From assembly GCF_900091435.1 (NCBI RefSeq), contig NZ_FMCS01000007.1, positions 62,001-126,000 of the forward strand: 64,000 nt of DNA, given 5' to 3'. The stretch comes from Micromonospora chaiyaphumensis (GTDB taxonomy: Bacteria; Actinomycetota; Actinomycetes; Mycobacteriales; Micromonosporaceae). Below the pieces are notes generated by a model that saw nothing but the letters and a program-made list of their open reading frames with translations, was not told the DNA's origin and searched no databases. Shown piece by piece: positions 15,382-23,089 of the stretch (positions are counted from its first letter, which is position 1; each line of letters begins with the position of its first letter). The position numbers were made by a program, and so were the translations under genes.

Positions 15382-18183
15382 TCAGGCGGCGGCGTGGTAG
15401 GCCAGCACCCCGCGGTTGACCGCCGCGATCGCCTGCCGGGCGGTGGAGCGCAGGTCGGCGGAGGCGCCCCCCGAGTCGGCGAGCTGGCCGAGCAGATCGA
15501 CCACCTGGCGGGCCCAGCGGACGAAGTCGCCGGCCGGCATCTCGCCGTCGAACTGGTGCCCGCTGGCGAGCACCTTGGCGAGGGCCTCACCGCGGGCCCA
15601 GCGGTAGATCGGCCAGGCGAAGCCGAGGTCGGGCTCACGGGTGACCGTCAAACCCCGGGAGGCCTCGTCCGCCTCGATGTCGCCCCACAGCTTCAGCGTC
15701 TCGTCAACCGCGTCGACGACCGCGCCGCGCGGCAGCGAGGCCCGCTCGTCGACGTCCCGGCGAGCCTCGAAGACCACCACCGAGACAGCGGCGGCCAGCT
15801 CGGCCGGGGAGAGCCCGTCCCACACCTTGCGGCGCAGGCACTCGGCGACCAGCAGGTCGGCCTCGGTCCAGATCCGACCCAGCATCCGGCCGGCGTCGGT
15901 GACCTCGCCGTCGGCGGACAGGTAGCCGCGCGCGGTCAGCAGCGCGACGATCCGGTCGAAGGTACGGGCCAGCGAGCCGGTCCGCCCGGCCACCCGCTGG
16001 CGCAGCTCCTCGGTGTCGCGTTCCAGGCGGCGCCGCCGCTCGGCCCAGCGGGCGTGCTCCTCCCGCTCGGGGCAGGCGTGGCAGGGGTGCCGGCGCAGCT
16101 CGGTGCGGAGCTGGCTGAGCCGGTGGTCCTCGCCGACCGCCTGCCGGGAGCGGCCACCGCGCCGGCCGCCGTGCCGATCGAGGCCGGTGCCGCTGACCTC
16201 GGCCGCCAGGTCGCGGCGGGCCGCCGGCGAGCGGTGGTTGAAGTGCTTGGGCACCCGGATCCGGGCGAGCACCTCGGCCGGGGTGGTGAAGTCGCCGGGG
16301 CTGACCCGCCCGGCCCACCGGTCCTGCGTGAGCACCAGCGGGCGGGGCTCGCCGAAGCCGCCGGTGGCCGGGTCGAGCACCACCGCCAGGCCGGCCCGAC
16401 GGCCCGACGGCACCCGGATCACGTCGCCCACCCGCAACCGCTCCAGCGAGGCCACGGCCGCCGCCTTGCGCTGGGTCTGGCCCTGCCGCGCGATGGCGCG
16501 CTCCCGGTCGGCGATGGCCACCCGCAGGGCGAAGTACTCATCGAAGTCACCGTGGTGGCAGGCGGCCTCGGCGCCGTACGCCTCGATGGTCTCGGTGTTG
16601 CGCTGTACCTGCCGGGCCAGCCCGACCACCGACCGGTCGGCCTGGAACTGCGCGAAGGACGACTCCAGCAGGGCCCGGGCCGGCTCCGCGCCGACGGTGC
16701 CGACCAGGTTGACGGCCATGTTGTAGGAGGGTCGGAAGCTGGACCGCAGCGGGTAGGTACGGGTGGAGGCGAGACCGGCGACGTGGCGGGGGTCGGTCTC
16801 CGGCGACCAGACCACCACGGCGTGCCCCTCGACGTCGATGCCGCGCCGGCCCGCCCGCCCGGTGAGCTGCGTGTATTCGCCCGGGGTGAGGTCGACGTGC
16901 GCCTCGCCGTTGAACTTGACGAGGCGCTCCAGCACCACGCAGCGGGCCGGCATGTTGATACCCAGCGCGAGCGTCTCCGTGGCGAAGACCGCCTTGACCA
17001 GGCCGCGGACGAACAGCTCCTCGACGACCTCCTTGAAGGCGGGCAGCATGCCCGCGTGGTGGGCGGCGAGCCCACGCTCCAACCCGTCGAGCCACTCCCA
17101 GTAGCCCAGCACGGTCAGGTCCTCGCCCGGGATGGCGGTGATCCGCGCCTCGACCACCTCGCGGATCTCGGCGCGCTCCTCGGGCGAGGTGAGCCGCAGC
17201 CCGGCGGCCAGGCACTGCTGGACGGCCGCCTGGCAGCCCGCCCGGCTGAAGATGAACAGGATCGCCGGGAGCAGGTTCTCCCGGTCCAGCCGCTCGACGA
17301 TGTCGGGGCGCATCGGGCCGCGCCAGCGGGGCCCGCGCCGGCCCGCGCCGGGACCGGCGCTGCGCCCCTCCCCCAGCTCCAGCCGGCGCACCGTGTCCCG
17401 GGTGTAGCGCAGCAGCTCGGGGTGGACGTCGTGCTTGCGGGCCGCGTCGGCGTCGTGGAACAGGTCGAACATCCGCTTGCCGACCAGCATGTGCTGCCAG
17501 AGCGGCACCGGGCGGTGCTCGCTGACCACCACGGCGGTCTCGCCGCGCACGGTGACCAGCCAGTCGGCGAACTCCTCGGCGTTGGAGACGGTGGCGGAGA
17601 GCGAGACGAGCGTGACCGAGGCGGGCAGGTGAATGATCACCTCTTCCCACACACCGCCGCGGAACCGGTCGGCGAGGTAGTGCACCTCGTCCATCACCAC
17701 GTAGGCCAGGCCCTCGAGGGTCGCCGAGCCGGCGTAGAGCATGTTGCGCAGCACCTCGGTGGTCATCACCACCACGGGCGCGTCGCCGTTGATCGCGTTG
17801 TCGCCGGTGAGCAGGCCGACCTGCTCGGCGCCGTAGCGGTCGACCAGGTCGTGGTACTTCTGGTTGGACAGCGCCTTGATCGGCGTGGTGTAGAAGCACT
17901 TGCGCCGGGTGGTCGGCCCCCCGCCGCCGTCGGCGGCCGCCGGCTTCCCGGGCGTGCCGCGCAGCGCCAGGTGTACGGCGAACTCGCCCACCACGGTCTT
18001 GCCGGCGCCGGTGGGGGCGCAGACCAGCACACCGCTTCCCCGTTCCAGGGCCTCGCACGCCTCCCGCTGGAAGTCGTCGAGGTCGAACCCCAGGTCGCGG
18101 GCGAATTCGTCCAGGGCCGGGAAGGCGGAGGCCTGCGCGGCCCGGCGGCGCGCCGCGGCGTACCGCTCGGCGGGGCTCGACAT
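15382..18183 (-). CDS. helY: Ski2/Mtr4-like DEAD/DEAH-box helicase HelY
   Basis: This 933-residue superfamily 2 helicase has Walker A APTGAGKT at residues 56-63, the DEVH box at 165-168 and SAT at 196-198. H-H-A-G-M-L-P and the Q-L-T-G-R-A-G-R-R-G-I-D motif VI follow, and a C-terminal DSHCT-like domain ends it. It unwinds RNA or DNA using ATP and is the bacterial relative of Mtr4/Ski2. A rare cysteine pair (C-H-A-C-P-E-R) occurs in the insertion region. In M. tuberculosis helY is next to tatC; here about 9 kb separates them. TAATCT is 7 nt upstream of the ATG, so the mRNA may be leaderless. Confidence 0.93.
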   Translation of the reverse strand: MSSPAERYAAARRRAAQASAFPALDEFARDLGFDLDDFQREACEALERGSGVLVCAPTGAGKTVVGEFAVHLALRGTPGKPAAADGGGGPTTRRKCFYTTPIKALSNQKYHDLVDRYGAEQVGLLTGDNAINGDAPVVVMTTEVLRNMLYAGSATLEGLAYVVMDEVHYLADRFRGGVWEEVIIHLPASVTLVSLSATVSNAEEFADWLVTVRGETAVVVSEHRPVPLWQHMLVGKRMFDLFHDADAARKHDVHPELLRYTRDTVRRLELGEGRSAGPGAGRRGPRWRGPMRPDIVERLDRENLLPAILFIFSRAGCQAAVQQCLAAGLRLTSPEERAEIREVVEARITAIPGEDLTVLGYWEWLDGLERGLAAHHAGMLPAFKEVVEELFVRGLVKAVFATETLALGINMPARCVVLERLVKFNGEAHVDLTPGEYTQLTGRAGRRGIDVEGHAVVVWSPETDPRHVAGLASTRTYPLRSSFRPSYNMAVNLVGTVGAEPARALLESSFAQFQADRSVVGLARQVQRNTETIEAYGAEAACHHGDFDEYFALRVAIADRERAIARQGQTQRKAAAVASLERLRVGDVIRVPSGRRAGLAVVLDPATGGFGEPRPLVLTQDRWAGRVSPGDFTTPAEVLARIRVPKHFNHRSPAARRDLAAEVSGTGLDRHGGRRGGRSRQAVGEDHRLSQLRTELRRHPCHACPEREEHARWAERRRRLERDTEELRQRVAGRTGSLARTFDRIVALLTARGYLSADGEVTDAGRMLGRIWTEADLLVAECLRRKVWDGLSPAELAAAVSVVVFEARRDVDERASLPRGAVVDAVDETLKLWGDIEADEASRGLTVTREPDLGFAWPIYRWARGEALAKVLASGHQFDGEMPAGDFVRWARQVVDLLGQLADSGGASADLRSTARQAIAAVNRGVLAYHAAA

Positions 18184-18269
18184 GTCCCCAAGATTAATCG
18201 GTGCGCACGACGACCACCGGCCAAGGCCGTCCGGCAGGTGGGTCGGAGCGGGTCGGTAGGGTGCACGAC

Positions 18270-19034
18270 GTGCCGGATCATGCCGAACCGCCCCGAGTCT
18301 CGAGCGGCGCCGACGACGCCGTCCGCCCGAGCCCGTCCCGTCGGCCCGTGGAGGCGGTGCTCTTCGACTTCCACGGCACCCTCGCGCAGGTGGAGGAGCC
18401 GCGCGACTGGGTGCTCGCCGCCGCGGCGGCCTGCGGGGTCGAGCTGGACCGGGTGCGGGCCACCGCGCTGGCGGACCGGCTGCTCACGGCCGGCCGGGCG
18501 GGCGGGCCGCTGCCGGCCCGGGTGCCGCCCCGGCTGGCCGAGCTCTGGTCCGACCGGGATCTCTACCCGCACGCCCACCGGGGCGCCTACACGGGGCTGG
18601 CCGAGACGGTGGACGCCGGCATCGACGGGTTCGCCGACGCGCTCTACGAGCGGGTGCTGGTCCCCGAGGGCTGGGTGCCGTACCCGGACACCGAGCCGGT
18701 GCTCGGCGCGCTCCGGGAGGCCGGGGTGAAGGTGGCGGTGGTCAGCAACATCGGCTTCGACCTCCGGCCGCTGTTCGCCGCGTGGAAGCTCGACGAACTG
18801 GTCGACGCCTGGGCCCTGTCGTACGAGGTGGGGCGCTGCAAGCCCGACCCGGGGATCTTCCTGCGGGCGTGCGGCATGCTCGGCGTGGACCCGGAGCGCA
18901 CGCTCATGGTGGGCGACACCCGCGCCGACGCGGGGGCCGTGGCCGCCGGCTGCGCCGTGCTGGTGCTGCCCTGCGCCGACCCGGGCCGGCCGAACGGGCT
19001 GGGCGCCGTGCTGGACCTGGCGCTGCGGAACTGA
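18270..19034 (+). CDS. HAD-superfamily hydrolase
   Basis: This 254-residue HAD-fold protein has motif I F-D-F-H-G-T-L, motif II V-V-S-N (serine), a lysine in C-K-P-D-P and motif III V-G-D-T-R-A-D-A. The second aspartate of the usual D-x-D motif is histidine, which is unusual for a phosphatase and may change the reaction. GTG 18270 is chosen because TAGGGT (18257-18262) lies 7 nt upstream; a GTG at 18261 overlaps that hexamer. It is divergent from helY. Confidence 0.8.
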   Translation: MPDHAEPPRVSSGADDAVRPSPSRRPVEAVLFDFHGTLAQVEEPRDWVLAAAAACGVELDRVRATALADRLLTAGRAGGPLPARVPPRLAELWSDRDLYPHAHRGAYTGLAETVDAGIDGFADALYERVLVPEGWVPYPDTEPVLGALREAGVKVAVVSNIGFDLRPLFAAWKLDELVDAWALSYEVGRCKPDPGIFLRACGMLGVDPERTLMVGDTRADAGAVAAGCAVLVLPCADPGRPNGLGAVLDLALRN

Positions 19035-19114
19035 CGGCACCGGGCGGGGGCGGGCGCCCGGACGCCGGGCGGCCCGGCGGCATCCCGGCTGACCAGCGGC
19101 GCTAGCGTAACGGC

Positions 19115-20080
19115 ATGACGTCCGACCGCTCCTTTCGTCCCCGGCTCGCCGGACGGCTCTCCGGCGGCCGGCTCGGCGCGGTCGGGCTGGTGCTCGGCGG
19201 GGCGCTGTCGGTGCAGTTCGGCTCGGCGGTGGCCGCGCTGCTGTTCCCGCGTACCGGGGTGGCGGGCGCCGTCACCCTGCGGTTGACGATCGGCGCGCTG
19301 CTGATGCTGGCCGTGTGCCGTCCCCGGTTGCGGGGGCACGGCCGGGGCGACTGGGCGGCCGTGGTCGCCTTCGGGCTGGCCCTGGCCGGCATGAACTCGA
19401 TCTTCTACCAGGCGATCGAGCGGATCCCGCTGGGACCGGCCGTGACCCTGGAGGTGCTCGGGCCGCTGGCGCTGTCCGTGGTCACCGCCCGGCGGCTGGC
19501 CGCCTGGTGCTGGGCCGGGCTGGCGCTGGCCGGCGTGGCCCTGCTCGGCCAGGGCGGGTTCGACCGGCTGGACCCGGTCGGCGCCGCGCTGGCGCTGGCG
19601 GCGGGCGCGCTGTGGGCCGCGTACATCGTCTGCTCGGCCCGGGTGGGCGGGCGGTTCCCGCGGGCCGACGGGCTGGCCCTGGCGCTCGCGGTGGCCGCAC
19701 TGATCACCCTGCCGATCGGGCTGGTGGGCTCGGGGGGCCGGCTGTGGCACCCGGCGGTGCTGGGGCTCGGCACCGGGCTGGCCCTGCTCGCGTCGGTGCT
19801 GCCGTACACCCTGGAGCTGCTGGCGCTGCGGCGGCTGCCCACGGCGACCTTCGCCGTGCTCATGAGCCTCGGGCCGGCCATCGCGGCGCTGGCCGGCTGG
19901 CTGGTGCTCGGCCAGGCGCTGCACCCGGTGGAGGTGCTGGCCATCGCCCTGGTGATCGCCGCGAGCATCGGCGCGGTACGGGCCGGCACCCCGGCCGCCG
20001 CGCCGCCGCCCGCCGGGACGGGCGCCGAGGGCGGCGCGCTGGTCAGCGCAGCAGCCGCACCGCCGCCGGCACCGCGCTGA
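19115..20080 (+). CDS. EamA-family transporter (RhtA-like)
   Basis: This 321-residue membrane protein has ten hydrophobic helices arranged as two EamA repeats. The pattern resembles RhtA, with R-L-T-I-G-A-L, N-S-I-F-Y-Q-A-I-E-R-I-P-L-G-P-A-V-T and, in the second half, L-P-Y-T-L-E-L-L-A-L-R-R-L. RhtA-like proteins export threonine/homoserine or other metabolites; the substrate here is unknown. TAGCGT lies 6 nt upstream of the ATG, so it is likely leaderless. Its 3' end overlaps the convergent kinase gene by 38 bases. Confidence 0.85.
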   Translation: MTSDRSFRPRLAGRLSGGRLGAVGLVLGGALSVQFGSAVAALLFPRTGVAGAVTLRLTIGALLMLAVCRPRLRGHGRGDWAAVVAFGLALAGMNSIFYQAIERIPLGPAVTLEVLGPLALSVVTARRLAAWCWAGLALAGVALLGQGGFDRLDPVGAALALAAGALWAAYIVCSARVGGRFPRADGLALALAVAALITLPIGLVGSGGRLWHPAVLGLGTGLALLASVLPYTLELLALRRLPTATFAVLMSLGPAIAALAGWLVLGQALHPVEVLAIALVIAASIGAVRAGTPAAAPPPAGTGAEGGALVSAAAAPPPAPR

Positions 20081-20960
20081 CCCGCACCGGAAGGTCGAAC
20101 GCCCGCTCCCCGTCGACGTACGTGGTGATGCCCTCGGCGTCCAGCTCGACGGTCCGGGCCCGGTAGCTGCGGACCAGCGGGTGCGTGACGTGGGTGCCCT
20201 CGTAGATGCGGGGCTTGACCCGCATGAGGGTGCGCCGGTCGAAGCGGCCGCCCACCACCACGTCCAGCAGGCCGTCGTGCGGGTCGGCGTCGGGGCAGAT
20301 CCGCATGCCGCCGCCGTAGCTGGCCGCGTTGCCGACCGCCACCAGCACGGCATCCAGCTCGTGCTCCACGCCGTCCAGGCGCAACCGGTAGCGACGCGGC
20401 CGCAGCCGGGCCAGCTCGACCAGGATGGCCAGGTCGTAGCGGCGCGGGCCGCGCGGCCAGCGCATCCGGTTGGCCCGCTCGTTGACGATCGCGTCGAAGC
20501 CCGCGGCCAGGACGGCGCCGTACCAGCGGTCGCCGCCGCCCGGGGTGGTGAGCCGGGCCAGATCGACCGGGTGGGTGCGGCCGGCGCGCAGCGCGTCGGC
20601 GATCACCGCCGCGGCGGCGAGGGGGTCGGCCGGGAAGCCGGTGTCCACGGCGAAGTCGTTGCCCGTGCCGGCGGGCACCGGACCGAACGGCACCGCCGTG
20701 CCGGCGACCGCCTGCAACGCCCGGTGCACGGTGCCGTCCCCGCCGACCGCGACCAGCGCCCCGGCGCCACCCGCGACCGCGGCGTGGCACGCCGCCTCCG
20801 CCTCCTCCGGGGTACGCGCCGCCAGCAGCTCGACCGGCCGGCCGGCGCCGCCCAGCCGCTCCAGCAGCCGGGGCAGCAGGCCACGGTGCCGTCCCCGGCC
20901 GGCCGTCGGGTTGGTGAGCACGGCCACCGGGCCGGGCGGGACAAGATCGTGCGCGGTCAC
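20043..20960 (-). CDS. Diacylglycerol/lipid kinase family protein
   Basis: This 305-residue protein has the DAGK catalytic domain. N-P-T-A-G-R-G is followed by V-G-G-D-G-T-V-H-R-A (nucleotide binding), then P-A-G-T-G-N-D-F-A. The C-terminal half carries G-N-A-x-S-Y-G-G-G-M and D-G-L-L-D-V-V-V, typical of DagK/YegS-type lipid kinases. It should phosphorylate a lipid such as diacylglycerol at the membrane using ATP. GTG 20960 lies 7 nt downstream of TACGGT on the minus strand; a GTG three codons further up is possible. Confidence 0.85.
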   Translation of the reverse strand: MTAHDLVPPGPVAVLTNPTAGRGRHRGLLPRLLERLGGAGRPVELLAARTPEEAEAACHAAVAGGAGALVAVGGDGTVHRALQAVAGTAVPFGPVPAGTGNDFAVDTGFPADPLAAAAVIADALRAGRTHPVDLARLTTPGGGDRWYGAVLAAGFDAIVNERANRMRWPRGPRRYDLAILVELARLRPRRYRLRLDGVEHELDAVLVAVGNAASYGGGMRICPDADPHDGLLDVVVGGRFDRRTLMRVKPRIYEGTHVTHPLVRSYRARTVELDAEGITTYVDGERAFDLPVRVSAVPAAVRLLR

Positions 20961-21029
20961 GGCGAGCACCGTACGGCACGAACCACGCCGCTCACCAGGG
21001 GAGACACCCCTATCCGCGGCCGCCGCGGG

Positions 21030-22073
21030 TCAGAAGGTGATACGCACCTTCAGCGCGGTCCGCTCGTCCATGGCCCGGTAGCCCTCCGGCACCCCGTCGA
21101 GGGTCACCGACCGGTCGAAGACCGGGGACGGGTCGATGGTGCCGGCCAGCACGTCGGCCAGCAGTTCCGGGATGTAGGCCCGGGCCGGCGCGACGCCACC
21201 GGCGAGGGCCACGTTGCGGTCGAACATCTGGCCGATGTCCACCCCGGCGCTGCCGCCGTGCGGGACGCCCACGTAGCCGACGGCGCCGCCGTCGCGGGCG
21301 ATGGAGATCGCGGTCCGCATCGAGTCCTCGGTGCCGACCGCCTCCAGCACGGCGTGCGCGCCCTGCCCCCTGGTCAGCTCCCGCACCGCGGCGATCGCCG
21401 CCTCGCCGCGCTCCGCCACCACGTCGGTGGCTCCGAAGGAGCGGGCGATGTCGGTGCGGGCGGTGTGCCGGCCCAGCGCGATGATCTGCTCCGCGCCGAG
21501 CCGCTTCGCGGCGAGCACCCCGCAGAGCCCGACCGCGCCGTCGCCGACCACGGCGACGGTGGCGCCGGGGCGGACCCGGGCGGCGAGCGCGGCGTGATGG
21601 CCGGTGGCCAGCACGTCGGAGAGCGCCAGCAGCGCAGTGAGCAGCCGCTGGTCGCCGGCCGCCTCGGCGGGCAGCTTCACGAGGGTGCCGTCGGCGTACG
21701 GGACCCGGACGGCCTCGCCCTGACCGCCGTCGGAGCCGACGGACCCCCAGAAGCCGCCGTGCGGGCAGGACGTGTGCAGCCCCTCGCGGCAGAAGTCGCA
21801 GGTGCCGTCGGACCAGACGAACGGCGCCACCACGAGGTCGCCGACCCGCACCGAGGCGACCTCGGCGCCGACCGCCTCGACCACGCCGAGGAACTCGTGC
21901 CCGATGCGCTGACCCGGCTGCCGCTGCGCCACCCCCCGGTACGCCCACAGGTCGCTGCCGCAGATGCAGGCCAGCACGGTGCGGACGACGGCGTCGGTGG
22001 CGGTACGGACGGCGGCGTCGGGCACCTCCTCGACCCGGATGTCGTTCGGACCGTGGATCACGGTGGCGCGCAT
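21030..22073 (-). CDS. Zinc-dependent alcohol dehydrogenase
   Basis: This 347-residue MDR enzyme carries the catalytic zinc site (C-I-C-G-S-D-L and G-H-E-F-L-G) and the structural-zinc region C-D-F-C-R-E-G-L-H-T-S-C, with three cysteines visible of the usual four. The Rossmann motif is V-G-D-G-A-V-G-L-C. Similar actinobacterial enzymes are annotated as threonine/alcohol dehydrogenases without proven substrate. GGAGGA is 9 nt upstream of the ATG. Confidence 0.85.
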   Translation of the reverse strand: MRATVIHGPNDIRVEEVPDAAVRTATDAVVRTVLACICGSDLWAYRGVAQRQPGQRIGHEFLGVVEAVGAEVASVRVGDLVVAPFVWSDGTCDFCREGLHTSCPHGGFWGSVGSDGGQGEAVRVPYADGTLVKLPAEAAGDQRLLTALLALSDVLATGHHAALAARVRPGATVAVVGDGAVGLCGVLAAKRLGAEQIIALGRHTARTDIARSFGATDVVAERGEAAIAAVRELTRGQGAHAVLEAVGTEDSMRTAISIARDGGAVGYVGVPHGGSAGVDIGQMFDRNVALAGGVAPARAYIPELLADVLAGTIDPSPVFDRSVTLDGVPEGYRAMDERTALKVRITF

Positions 22074-22211
22074 GGGCGGGGATCCTCCCGGTGAGCGGGG
22101 CGACGCCGGGCCGGTGCGGCGGGCGGCGGGGCGGGCGGCCCCGGGCGAACACTAGACCGCCCGGGACGCGCCGCGACCCCGCTCCGTGCGGCGCGTGGCC
22201 GGAGTCACCGG

Positions 22212-22907
22212 TCAGCGCACCACGAGCCGCTTGGTCACCGAGGGAACGCCGTCGCCCTTGGCCCTCAGGGCCCAGGTGCCGGCTCCACCGAGCGTCACGA
22301 CCCCCACGGCCGTCCCGTTCGCCGCCACCTTGACCTGCCCGACCCGCTTGCCGTCCGGGTTGAGCACGTTCAGCGTCCGGGGGTCGTTGATCTTGTTGGT
22401 CACCTTGAGCTGGATCTTCTCTCCGGGCTCGGCGATCAGCCCGTCCGCGCCGGTGATCCCGGCCTCGGTCAGCTCGACGGCGACCTCGCGGTCGTACGCC
22501 GTCTCGGCCGCGGCGCTGGCCACGGTGCCGTCGTCGGAGACGGTGATCCGGGCCCGCACGCCGTCGCCCTGCCGGCCGGGCTTGCAGGCGACCTCGTACA
22601 GGCCGGTGGCGAGGGTGGCGCTCAGGTCGCCGGTCTTGCCCGGTGCGACCTCCGCCGTCTCGGCGACCACCTTGGTGAACCCGTCCTCCGCGCGGCCGTA
22701 CAGGTAGACCCCGGTGGCCTGCTGCCCCCGGTTGGTCACCGCGAAGGTGACCGCGCCCGGGGTGAAGAGGGTCGTGGCCACCTCGCAACTGGTGTCGGTG
22801 GCGGTCACCGGGACCTGAGCGCCCTCCGGGGCGGGGTCGTCACCGCAGGCGGTGAGGGCGGCGGTGGCGCAGATCGCGACCACGACGGCGGCGGTACGGC
22901 TCTTCAT
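22212..22907 (-). CDS. EfeO-type cupredoxin-domain lipoprotein
   Basis: This 231-residue secreted lipoprotein has a signal peptide ending L-T-A-C21. The mature part V-T-A-T-D-T-S-C-E-V...G-L-Y-E-V-A-C-K-P-G-x-x-G-D-G-V-R-A matches the N-terminal cupredoxin domain of EfeO of the ferrous-iron uptake system. The C-terminal M75 peptidase domain of EfeO is absent, and a second immunoglobulin/cupredoxin-like half follows. A periplasm-equivalent metal-binding or electron-transfer role is inferred. The ATG at 22907 is preferred to a longer frame because the signal peptide starts there and GGAGAG precedes it. A perfect palindrome lies 17 nt upstream. Confidence 0.75.
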   Translation of the reverse strand: MKSRTAAVVVAICATAALTACGDDPAPEGAQVPVTATDTSCEVATTLFTPGAVTFAVTNRGQQATGVYLYGRAEDGFTKVVAETAEVAPGKTGDLSATLATGLYEVACKPGRQGDGVRARITVSDDGTVASAAAETAYDREVAVELTEAGITGADGLIAEPGEKIQLKVTNKINDPRTLNVLNPDGKRVGQVKVAANGTAVGVVTLGGAGTWALRAKGDGVPSVTKRLVVR

Positions 22908-22924
22908 CGGCTCTCCGAGGCGGA

Positions 22925-22940
22925 GGTCAGCGCGCTGACC
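22925..22940. promoter_or_regulatory. Perfect 16-bp palindrome upstream of the cupredoxin lipoprotein
   Basis: GGTCAGCGCGCTGACC is fully symmetrical. It sits 17 nt upstream of the lipoprotein start, where a repressor could block transcription or translation. It does not resemble the IdeR/DtxR consensus that I know. Confidence 0.5.
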
Positions 22941-23089
22941 AGGACGGACGCCGATCATCACCCCGGCACACCGCCCGGGGGGACTTCGGCGGAGTCAGCA
23001 GAGTCTAAGCACTCCCGGCGTCCTGGCAAGGGCAGCGGTTGGCACGGGGTCGACGGCCCCCGGCCGGGCTGCCCCGATGCGCGGCGTAG

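Noticed and set aside
15394-18729. A 1111-codon plus-strand frame opposite helY.
   Set aside because: Composition is low-complexity and no family motif is present; helY on the other strand has full helicase motifs.
22925-22940. Interpretation of the palindrome as an iron (IdeR) box.
   Set aside because: It lacks the TTAGGTTAG-type half-sites; left as an unassigned operator.
22212-22961. Longer start of the cupredoxin lipoprotein at 22961.
   Set aside because: It would place 18 residues before the signal peptide; the ATG at 22907 starts the signal peptide with a ribosome site.
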